From the NCBI GenBank assembly GCA_024509875.1, contig JAMPIV010012239.1, positions 207,501 through 271,500 on the forward strand: a stretch of 64,000 bases of DNA. Reading direction: 5' to 3'. The notes under the pieces were generated by a model. The model was given only the letters and a program-made list of their open reading frames with translations. It was not told the DNA's origin and made no database searches. This stretch comes from Oreohelix idahoensis. Its lineage: Eukaryota > Mollusca > Gastropoda > Stylommatophora > Oreohelicidae. Positions 55,150-64,000 of this stretch are shown in pieces. Position numbers and translations under genes: made by a program. Each line of letters starts with the position of its first letter. The first letter of the stretch is position 1.

Positions 55150-55262
55150 ACTATTTTCTTTGTCTTTTGTCCTCGTAAGACGAATCACCTTTTTTCGATT
55201 TGTTTTCAAACCCATCCATTGTACTCCACGTCTTACCGCAGTTCCCCTCAACTTCCTCGATT

Positions 55263-55711
55263 AAAAATTGGAAAGGAGAAAAATGATGGGAAAAGAGACT
55301 TGAAACATGTAAACAAATTTAATAAGCCTCGTGTGTTTTGTGTTTTCGCCTAGGGAAACAAAGAAATGTTTCAAGCATCTATTTGTATGACACATGTACC
55401 AACAATGTCCATTCAATCTCCCCCATTTTTGTTTTCTTTTTCTTTTTCCTCCCTTTTTTGGTAATATACGAGGTACACGCCCAACAGTGTCAAAAAAAGG
55501 GAAAATCTGTGCTTATCACTAAGGTATTACTAATCTAAATTGTGATTTGACCTGATTCGTGTATGTATGTGTACAAAAGAAAGGGGTGAATGCACGTGAG
55601 TCATTACATAAATTGTATTTTTCTTATACTCCTTGTTGTAAAATGCAAAGTTTTGTAAAATGAAATTTAAAAGCAAATAAACTATACTTAAAAAAAAAAC
55701 CAAAAAAAAAA
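55263..55711 (+). mobile_element. Polyadenylated retrosequence tail, origin unknown
   Basis: Non-coding sequence with AATAAA at 55676-55681 followed 8 bp later by an A-rich tract (55690-55711, two C). Looks like the 3' end of a retroposed transcript or 3'-transduced DNA. No start or TSD found. Confidence 0.4.
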
Positions 55712-56060
55712 CACAACAAAATGTGTTATTGGCGCCAAATAGCGCACTACAACAATCTATTAAACACTTTTCTCCTCTTCTACCCTGGGGGCCGGTTCCT
55801 CATCTACCTTGGGGGCCGGAGTAGATATGAGGTGTGGCGTTCGCCTCTAGTTCTAAAGGTACCGTGTTCATACACAATACAGGGAATATTTTGGATGGCA
55901 TTTTGTCAGAAATAGTGGGTACAATAATGATATACTCCCCCTGATCCCCTGGGTAGTGATATATGATGTCTAGCCTTCTGGGATATGTTATCCTGTTAGC
56001 TGTGTTTCTTTTGGCCTGGTTCCGGTCCAGTCCTCGGTCCCTCAGGGATTATCTAATGTT
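55712..56060 (-). mobile_element. RTE-like LINE 3' fragment
   Basis: 55985-56060 is homologous to 40525-40605 (GGCCTGGTTCC...AGTCCTCGGTCC...CTAATGTTGTC), which encodes the C-terminal DNIRQSLKDRG of the RTE-like LINE. It is joined without spacer to a different LINE at about 56061. The stretch 55712-55984 is otherwise unassigned. Confidence 0.6.
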
Positions 56061-57260
56061 GTCATCTGCAAATTGTGATACTGCATTCTTAATGTCGTTA
56101 AATTCATCTGCTAAATCATTTACAGCTATAGTGAAAATTGAAGGTGAAATCACTGATCCCTGAGGAATCCCATTCTGTTGGTCGTATACATCTGACTTAT
56201 CATTGTTCACATGTACAGCAAAATACCTGTCCTGAAAAAAGTTCTCTAGATACCTATAGGTTTTACCAGTAATGCCAATCTTTTTCATTTTGTAAAGAGC
56301 TCCATTTCTCCAGCATTCATCATATGCTCTAGCGACATCCAAAAAGACCGCCACTGTTTTCTCTTTTCTCTTGAACCCTAGCTTTACATCGTGTTCTAAT
56401 CTTACAATCTGGTCTACTGTACTTCTATCCGCTCTAAACCCAGACTGGTTTGGACTATATAACTGATTTTTTTCCAGGTAGAATTTAATTCTTTTGTTAA
56501 CAACAGTTCCCAGTATTTTACCTAGTTGTAATGTTAAGGAGATAGGCCTATATGAACTTACATCATGAGCTTCCTTATTGGGTTTTAGGATGGGTCCTAT
56601 CTTAGCTACTTTTCATGCATTTGGTATCTTTCCTAAGCACCAGATTTTGTTATAGAGGGAATTTATTTTGTTTATTATTTTTGGGGGTACCTTCTTAAGG
56701 ATTTCATTACTATATCATGCCCTGAGGCAGTATTAGATTTGTCTGTTATTGCACTAGTTACTTCTTCCTCTGTTATATCAGCATCTAAATAGTTTGTTTC
56801 ATCTATCTGTTCTGGTAGTTCCTTTGAAAACTGTATCCTACGTCTTTATTTTCTCTCATTTTTCTCCTGTCCAAAACTACTTTTTGCACTGACTTTATAG
56901 AAATACTCAGCAAGGGCATTAGCTTTTTCTTTATCTCTTTCTGCTCTCTTTGGTAGTTTGATTGTTGGCATTATTGTTTTCTTATTGTTCCATTTGATTG
57001 TCTTAAGCTTTTTCCATACTTTTTTAATTTGAGTGCTAGGTTTAAGTGACTGACAAAGCTACTTCCAGTTAGTTTTTTTGGCTTTAAATATTATTCTGTT
57101 AGATTCATTCCTAATATGTTTATACTCATCATAGTTTTCTTCTGTTCTGTTAATTCTATATTTTTGTAAGGCCATTTTTCTTCTCTCATGAATTTCTGCA
57201 CATCTTTTATTCCACACGGCAACTGATTCTTTATTCCACTGAGTTTTTCTTTTCTTATTG
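56061..57260 (-). pseudogene. Jockey-like RT, truncated after the catalytic motif
   Basis: 57307-57059 encodes the pre-RT region (RKTQWNKESVAVWNKRCAE). Between 57050 and 56360 RT blocks are readable but crossed by stops. 56354-56061 gives AVFLDVARAYDECWRNG (first catalytic Asp), GIPQGSVISPSIFTIAVND and QFADD. The thumb and 3' end are replaced by RTE-like sequence. Confidence 0.85.
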
Positions 57261-57266
57261 TCACGA

Positions 57267-59305
57267 GGGGGTGTAGTATTGTTTGAAACGAAGGATATCC
57301 TGGACACAAAGTTGTATCAGATGATACCAGGATAGTGCCAGATAAGAGACTGGTCTTATAAGCAATACCCCCTTCTCTGAAAAGAGTAAGGGTGTATGGA
57401 CATCAAAGGTAAGATCAAGCTATATAAGTTCCTAGGTATGATGATAGTGTATTATCCTAGGTTCCTAAATGCTCCTCTCAAGATCCTCCTCTGTTTATAA
57501 AGCTAGGGGTATTAAACTAAACTATTAACCAACAAGAACTGTAACTTAACTTAAATAATCCAATTAAGTCTGTTGGTAAAATTTACAATTTATTTTGTAC
57601 ACGTTTTCTTTTCTTTGTAAAAATTCTTTACTGAACTCAAAATTGATTACAACATTTAAAAAATAAACTCATTTATAAACTGTTCACAACTAACTACTGT
57701 TTTTATATTTATACTGATAGTTCTTCTTGCCTGGATGGACTAAATTTAGTTGTATACTGTCTCTATTTAAGGATCAATAAACGTTTTTCACAGTTACTGA
57801 ATTACAGTCAATCACTGATTAGGGATTTGCCTATCTAGATGCACTGATATGTCATCATTATGTTTTATTGTGGTATAGCTTTTGTACACTGGACAGTAGC
57901 CATGGATGGCCACTTATCTGCTCTTCTTGGTTGACTTCTGGCACAATACTGTTCTGGATAGAAACATCACATGAGATTCTTCCAGGCCTAGGATACTGGG
58001 TGGCTGTCCCTCTAGACAAAAAGGGCGCTTGCACCACTAGCTCCTTCAGTTTTGACCTGGCTCTTTACGTGTGGTACAGAATATAAACTGAAATATAATG
58101 TGTTAACCACTGTAATGTATACCTATCTCTCTCTATCACAGATGTAGTGGATGAGAAGAGACAGTTTCAGAAAGGGTGCAGGAAGACGCATAGGGCATAA
58201 TAAATCAGTAATAACACAATCCAGTTCATTGTAAATATAATCTTTCTCCAATTCCTTGATTATAGCTATCTGTCCATGTTTCGCCTCCATACAGTTATTA
58301 GGTTTTGTGGAAAATACTATGTGATATCTTAAACAATACAGTAATGCAATTCCTTTCATCCTTTCCTTTGTTCCTGGTGTGTGTTCCATTCTTTCAAGAA
58401 ATAATTCTTTAAATGCTTTTCTAAAACTATGAACACACTTTCCGCTGCAATACTCAATTTATCTGAATATAATAGGCTTGGCTTTGCCTCAAGAAATTAC
58501 ACAGTGGTTTAAAACACATCTACACACTTTCTAAAGCACAATTTGATGAATTAATTAGAAATATATATATTTATACATTCTTTCTTACCCTCAAGTACAT
58601 ACAGTCAAGCTGTTAGTGGTCATACAGTCTGCTCTCAGATGCAGAAGATAAAGGAAGTCCCGCTGAAAGACTATCACTCTATTGTAGTTTTTGAACATAC
58701 TATGGCCTTCCTCCGAACGAGCGCAATGCTTTAAATAGGTCATGGCCGAACGACACGGAACGCAGTAATGCTGAAGTGTGTTGCATACTCAAATACCTGC
58801 ATACTTTTGTCCAGATGTGCATGTATGGAAAACCAGGAATCTAAATATCTTCCTTATGCCTGGGCCGATTTTCTTCATCTTAGGATTAAAGTACGCCCTG
58901 GATTAGTCTTTATCTTTCTAGATAATTGTCTTTTTCTTTCATACGTCCATCTTTTCCTAGGCGTAACCTAAACAGCAAAATTTTCGACTTGCCTGATGTC
59001 TCGATGCATTCCACTCGAGATTTCTCCATTAGTATAATAATTTTTGTGGAAGTCTTTACACGTACTTATACGGTAACAGTCCTATTATAAATTTACTTAC
59101 CTCTTCCATTCGGTACTTCGCTCATAATGCTGTAGTTTACCTCCATTTCCAATTGGGTTACACAGATTTGAGACTGGCCATGTTGAATGCATAATCGTTT
59201 GTAAACAACATGAATAATGAGGCCATTTCATTGGTCCGTCGAGCATACACTGTAATAAAGTATGGCGTGCGGTTGTGGTATGAATGACGTGTTGTGAATC
59301 AGAAT
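57267..59305. mobile_element. 2-kb insertion in the LINE, 6-bp TSD TCACGA
   Basis: TCACGA lies at 57261-57266 and 59306-59311. Removing the insertion and one copy joins the LINE frame (KPIKDINK to RDNKKRKTQ). Ends GGGGGTGTAG...AATCAGAAT show no TIR, LTR or poly-A. Internal frames (e.g. 58123-58389 minus, 88 codons) are not recognised. Family unknown. Confidence 0.7.
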
Positions 59306-59311
59306 TCACGA

Positions 59312-60220
59312 CATTTATTAATGTCTTTTATTGGTTTTAGGTGATGTGGCATATTTTTATTTGGTATACATTTTATTGCTATTTTTAAGACTTTCATTGG
59401 TCAGTGTGTCTGCCCACAAGTCAGCATCATCTGATTTCATGTCTTTATATTCCATCACCTCCAGCTCTGATTGGAAGGCTTCCCAGTTTGCTTTTTTATA
59501 ATTGAAAGTCGGTTTCTCTGGTTCTGGGTTTGGAATGACGTTTTCATGCATGGTTATTATAATGGGCAGATGATCTGAGTTTGTGTCTTGTAACATTTAC
59601 CAATTTACATTCGCTAGGTTGTTAGTTGCTATACTTATGTCTATTGCTGAGTCTGCCCTGTTAGCTTTTGTATTAATTATAGTTGCAGTTCCATCATTTA
59701 GTATTAGCAGGTCACTGTTTTCTATAAAGTCAAGTAGGCGCTTTCTTGCATTGTCTGCGTGTTGTCCACCTCAAGCATAATGATGGGATTTAAAATCGCC
59801 TATTATGACTGTTTTGGGGCCTAGTCTGGTGCTTATGGCTAGTATTTCTTTATCTTTAATTGTGCCATTTTTAGCGTATATATTTAAGATTGTTAGATTG
59901 TTTGGTTCAGCTGCTATAGTAACCTGGATACCTTCTATTGTGGTTGTATCATATACTTCCCAGTCTATAATTTTAAATGTTTCGTAAACTAAGACTGCGA
60001 CACCCCCTCTTCTACCTTCTTTCCTATCGTGCCTAAGTGTCATAAAGCCCTTACAACTATATCTACTATTTTGGTTTAAAAGTGTCTCTTGAAGAGCATT
60101 TATAGTGTTAGTTCCTCCTGTCTCTGCTAGTAGGGGTGCAACATTCGTTTTGATACCCCTACAATTCCACTGACTAATTCTACATCCTTTCTTATCCGTT
60201 GTTTAAATTAACTAGTATCC
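59312..60220 (-). pseudogene. Jockey-like LINE endonuclease
   Basis: Apurinic-type endonuclease: RISQWNCRGIKTN (near 60170), RRGGVAVLVYET, IIGDFKSHHYA (near 59800; Asn of the usual GDFNSHH changed to Lys), ADSAIDISI (near 59650), NSDHLPIIITMHENV (near 59560), then the linker. Stops near 59773 and 59598; frameshift near 59360. Confidence 0.85.
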
Positions 60221-60360
60221 CTTTTGTTTTGTGTTAGAACTATAAGTTTGCTCTTAGTTTGTATTGGCCCTATCAGTTGCTTGAGGCATAAGGCCTACTC
60301 TTCGTGGTGATTCTTTTATGTAATTTAAGACTTTTTCAATACTTTGTTTTGTGACGATTC

Positions 60361-61229
60361 TTAAGTTCTTTCCTCTATCAAAACTCTCTCAATGAGCTTG
60401 ATGGTTTCTGTTACCCAATCTTTCCATTTCGCTTCCTGCTTTTGTTTGCCACTTTCCGTTTCTATTGCTTCTCTGTCTATGTTAATCTCCTGTCTCTGAT
60501 TCTCTATCCTTTTTAGTGTAATTTCATTATCCTCTTTCAGTTCAGATAATTTAACTAGTATCATTTCATTTTCTTCTTTCAGTGCTGACAGTTTAAAAAT
60601 TTCATGCTTGCAAAACTGGGGGAATGAAGGCTCTGTGTTTTTTTTTTTAGCTTTCCCTGTACTGTCTTGAGGGTTGGCTGGCGTTATACCTGTTATTTTT
60701 GCAACTCATCTTCTGGTTTCTTTTGAAATTTCTATTTGTATTTTTATGTTGTGTGCCAGTTGGATCAATTTTTGTTTTTCCTGCAGTTCTTGTAAACAAG
60801 TTTTGATTTTTTCTGTTTCATTTAGTGTTAGCATTATTTCACTTTTTTAATGTTGTATTTTGGCAATGGCTTTTTTATCAACTACTTTGTCCAGGATTAC
60901 CAGGCTTTTGTCGTCCGGGAGAGAACGAGGCGTGGCTTCTGTTCCAGCTATTTGTGTAATTTTAACTTTTTGGGGGTTTCCTTTCAGTTGGAGTCTTCTT
61001 TGTTTTCTCTTCTGGTTTACTGATTTCTTTTTATTGTGTTTTTTTGGTTGTCCTTATTGTCATCTTCATTGGGTCCTAACATTTTGTTAGCTGTACTGGT
61101 TCCTGACTTTTTGCCTTTATTGTTTATACTTATTGTTGTTTTTAGTTCTGAGCCTCCTTCCAGATTTTCACTTATTGTCTCTATCCTGTCCTTTATTTCT
61201 GTGTCTCTGACTTCAGGGTTCGTGGTCAT
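60361..61229 (-). pseudogene. Jockey-like LINE ORF1 remnant
   Basis: Charged, coiled-coil-like protein in several frames: MTTNPEVRDTEIKDRIETI at the start (61229) and LSELKEDNEITLKRIENQRQ near the end (about 60540). No zinc knuckle seen. Assignment as ORF1 rests on position upstream of the endonuclease. Confidence 0.55.
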
Positions 61230-61250
61230 GTTTTATTTTCTGTCAGGATT

Positions 61251-61749
61251 GGTGTTCTGTCCTTTTCATGTGTCTTTCCCCACGCTTTTCCTTCCCCGGA
61301 CTGTGTCCTGGTTATCGGTGGCATTGTCCATGTCTTTTAATTTGCTACTACTCTTTTTATTATGTGCCTGGTTTTGTACGAACTTTAATGTTTATCCTTA
61401 GTCTCACTGCTTTAATCTTAAGTTGTGTATATAATTGCTTTCTTTTTCTTTTTAATTTTATAATTTTATTATTTAAGAAACACTTTTAAACCTGTCTAGT
61501 AGACCTTGTTGAACAGTTAATTCTAGTTCGAATTTTGGCAGGTAACTTTAATATATTTGTTTTACTTACATTATATTTTGATGGTTGGTTATTGTTATTA
61601 ATAACACTAGTCAACAACCAAAATGTACCAGAAATGAAAATAGCTGATCTTAACTAATTTTTGTGTGCTGAAAACAAAAATAACATTTAAAAATGTTGAT
61701 TGGCTCTAGTTTTCAAGATATATGCTACTAGTTTATTTAATTACGGTCA

Positions 61750-61827
<78 letters not shown>

Positions 61828-62004
61828 CGCAACTGTTGTGGATTATTGCATAATTTTTTCTAATGACTAATAAAAATGTAACTAGAAGTTGATGATGCAA
61901 TCCTACCTATGATTACATCCCCTTTGTGTATAAATATCTTTTCTCTTATAAAATTTTGCCATTAGTTAGTGCATTTGTCCTTATCAAAAGTATCGTAGTT
62001 AGAA
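61251..62004. repeat. Unassigned DNA with a TA microsatellite
   Basis: (TA)n of about 73 bp at 61753-61825. The rest is A/T-rich with no gene seen; 61600-61740 may be upstream sequence of the fragment at 62005. Confidence 0.6.
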
Positions 62005-62210
62005 ATGCCTAGGACATGTGTGAACAGTGTTAATAATTTCTGTTATATACGTGGTGAGGTGACATTTGTATCATAAAAACGAAATATAGATAAAGTGATT
62101 AAGAAGTCGTACAGTTTGTATTTTGGCTGCAGAATAGGAGATCAAGATAAGAGCTGGGCGCCACACATATGCTGCAATACATGTGCAGCACATCTTGTTG
62201 TTCGTCCATC
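62005..62210 (+). pseudogene. Fragment of an uncharacterised invertebrate Cys-rich protein
   Basis: Frame from ATG 62005: MPRTCVNSVNNFCYIRGEVT, stop TAA at 62074, then SYSLYFGCRIGDQDKSWAPH and ICCNTCAAHLVV. I recognise this as the start of a family of uncharacterised proteins repeated in many invertebrate genomes (YFGCK-x-GDQDK-x-WAPH signature). Paired Cys/His suggest metal binding. A conserved Cys is Arg here (YIRGE). Cut off by the LINE beginning near 62240. Confidence 0.6.
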
Positions 62211-62239
62211 ACGGGTGATGAAGAAAACTCTGTTCATCC

Positions 62240-64000
62240 AATTATTAGGAATATGTTAGGATAGTCTATGAGTACGAAGGTGAATGATGAACCCGATGCG
62301 GGCCTGGAAAGATCTCAGACAGTGTGGGCAGGGAATGTTTGCATCATGTGAAGGTTTTATTACACGGTCTTTTCTAGCTTGTCTCCGCTGTTCCGCTACT
62401 GCTCTTCTGGATGATTCGCATGCAGCTGCACCTTCATGAAGAGATGTGCGCCAGGCAGTTCGGTCTTGCGCAGCAGCTTCCCATGTGTCAGGGCTTATGT
62501 CAAAGGTTTTTAATGAAGTCTTAAGCGTGTCTTTGAAGCGCTTCTTTTGGCCACCATGGGAGCGTTTACCCTTCTGCATCTCACCATAAAAGAGTATCTT
62601 TGGCAGTCAATGGTCTGGCATGCGGACTACATGACTTGCCCAGCGAAGCTGTGACTGCATCAGTAAAGTATCGATGCTAGGGATACCAGCTCTGTCAAGA
62701 ACGGCGGTATCTGGGATCTTGTCTTGCCATTTGATGTTCATTACCTTCCTGAGACAGACTGTATGGAAGTGGTTTAGCTTCTTTACATGGCGCCTGTAAA
62801 CAGTCCATGTTTCACATGCATAAAGCAGCACTGGAAGCACCGCAGCTCTGTTCACCTTCAGCTTTGTCTGTAGACTAATGTCACTTCGATGCCAGACGTT
62901 GGTGTATAGTCTGCCAAATGTGCTGCTGGCTTTGGAGATCCTGGTGTTCACCTCATCATCAATGACGATGTTCTGTGATAGTGTGCTACCAAGGTATGTG
63001 AATCTGTTCACAACATTCAGTTTCTCACCATTTACCTTGATGATTGGCTCAGTATAAATTGTGCCAGGAGCTGGTTGGTACATGATTTCTGTTTTCTCCG
63101 TGTTGATGGTAAGCCCAAAGTTGGATTAGGCTTCGGAGAATCTATCCACGCTATGCTGCAGATCAGCCTCTGAGCCAGCACTACGGGCACAATAGTCAGC
63201 AAACAGAAGATCCCTGATGGTGTGTGATTTGACCTTGGTTTTTGCTTGAAGCCTACTAAGGTTAAACAATTTTCCATCAATATGATATCTGATGTTGATT
63301 CCTGTGTCCCCGTCTCTGAAAGCATCAGTCAGCATAGCAAAAAACATGATACTGAACAGAGTCGGTGCAAGTACACACCCTTGTTTAACTCCTTTTGAGA
63401 CTGGGAAAGGCTCCGATAGCTCACCGTTTTCCTGAACTCTAGCCTGCACTCCATCATGCAGTTGCTGCACTATTGAGATAAATTTCTTTGGGCAGCCGTA
63501 TTTTGCCATGATCTTCCATAGACCCTCTCTACTGACCGTGTCGAACGCCTTTGTCAAATCGATGAAAGCTGTGTACAGGCCACAGTGCTGTTCTTGGCAT
63601 TTTTCTTGTAGCTGTCTTGCAGCGAACACCATATCGGTGGTTCCACGTTCTTTCCGGAATCTACACTGACTTTCAGGTAGAAGACCTTTGTCAAGATGAG
63701 CTGTAAGGCGATTAAGAAGGATTCTGGCGAATATCTTCCCAGCGATTGATAATAGGGAGATGCCTCGATGGTTGTTACAGTCTTGGCGATTACCTTTACG
63801 TTTATAAAGATGTATAATTGACGCATCTTTGAGGTTGTGTGGGATGGTTTCACTCTGCCACATTTGCTGGAAGATCATGTGAAGTTTCTCTATCAGAACT
63901 GTACCGCCATCTTTATAGACCTCAACGGGAATTGAATCGGAGCCGGGGGCCTTTCCACTAGAAAGTTGACGAATCGCTTTTTGAGTTTCCTCCAGAGTTG
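62240..64000 (-). mobile_element. LINE with C-terminal zinc finger, 5' part outside window
   Basis: Minus-strand LINE; 3' end near 62240. One reading frame from 64000 to 62256 with two stops. Clade not assigned. Confidence 0.85.
62256..64000 (-). pseudogene. LINE reverse transcriptase and C-terminal C2H2 finger
   Basis: Single frame, stops TAA at 63126-63128 and TGA at 62607-62609. From the window edge: SSGKAPGSDSIPVEVYK, HLYKRKGNRQDCNNHRGISL, AFIDLTKAFDTVSREGLWK (first catalytic Asp), GVKQGCVLAPTLFSIMFFAM, LLFADYCARSAG (second Asp of FADD replaced by Tyr, so catalytically dead), FTYLGSTLSQN, QLRWASHVVRMPDH, GGQKKRFKDTLKTSLK, and a terminal CPHCLRSFQARIGFIIHLRTH C2H2-type finger. The 5' part (endonuclease) is outside the window. 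Confidence 0.92.

Larger units (their letters stand above)
51913..55262 (-). mobile_element. Penelope-like element with an inverted partial copy
   Basis: Minus-strand PLE: a copy of its own 3' end upstream (54256-54445, pseudo-LTR), leader, N-terminal region, RT. It is cut at 51913 by E3 before the endonuclease. An inverted plus-strand 5'-truncated copy (about 54730-55262) carries the GIY-YIG endonuclease and the same 3' end. Such partial and inverted arrangements are usual for PLEs. Confidence 0.88.
56061..61250 (-). mobile_element. Jockey-like LINE, split by a 2-kb insertion
   Basis: Minus-strand two-ORF LINE: ORF1 (about 61229-60361), endonuclease (about 60200-59312), insertion (57267-59305), RT (57260-56061). 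The RT stops right after the FADD motif, where RTE sequence begins. Clade call is from EN and RT wording only. Confidence 0.8.

Noticed and set aside
1..64000. Bacterial-style operons, riboswitches, prophage or defence systems
   Set aside because: All recognisable coding is eukaryotic transposable-element coding; no bacterial features.

Overview
This is a eukaryotic, almost certainly animal, window made essentially of transposable elements stacked inside one another. I see no host protein gene, rRNA or tRNA gene. The mix (mariner, piggyBac-like TTAA MITE, RTE-, Tx1/L1- and jockey-like LINEs, a Penelope-like element, a tRNA-derived SINE and Ty3/gypsy elements of Gmr1-like order) suits an invertebrate, perhaps a mollusc; that placement is inference from repeat content only.

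Layout. 1-1176: decayed mariner lying in a LINE relic (1177-2450). 2718-27269: Gmr1-like LTR element E2, inserted in a minisatellite with a 5-bp duplication (GTAAT). Its 5' LTR is split by a 14.6-kb TIR-bounded insertion (3625-18269). That insertion holds an 87-bp minisatellite, a second and much younger Gmr1-like element E1 (4043-14457), a TTAA-flanked MITE inside E1's 3' LTR, and an internally deleted LINE (15686-18032). 27270-28990: rest of the outer minisatellite and unassigned DNA. About 29043-41820: Tx1/L1-like LINE (+), with ORF1 intact. It is interrupted by E4 (30801-37763, minus strand, TSD ACAAC) and by an RTE-like LINE fragment (40466-41564). E4's 3' LTR carries two SINE copies. 42331-51912: Gmr1-like element E3 (minus strand), which cuts a Penelope-like element (51913-55262). 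55263-56060: a polyadenylated retrosequence and an RTE tail. 56061-61250: jockey-like LINE (minus), split by a 2-kb insertion with a 6-bp duplication. 62005-62210: fragment of an invertebrate uncharacterised protein. 62256-64000: another LINE (minus), running off the window.

How it works together. E1, E2 and E3 encode one long Gag-protease-integrase-RT-RNase H reading frame, with integrase upstream of RT as in Gmr1-like elements and opposite to ordinary Ty3/gypsy. E1 is almost intact (one 2-bp frameshift, nearly identical LTRs). E4 is the most unusual item. It shares LTRs, primer-binding site, leader hairpins, 3' UTR and polypurine tract with E3. The whole gag-pol frame is replaced, almost exactly from start codon to the last few codons, by a diverged coiled-coil Gag-like protein with no protease, integrase or polymerase. 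I read it as a gag-only partner or parasite of the E3 family. Coordinates, TSDs and boundaries were read by eye; family assignments rest on motif recognition.
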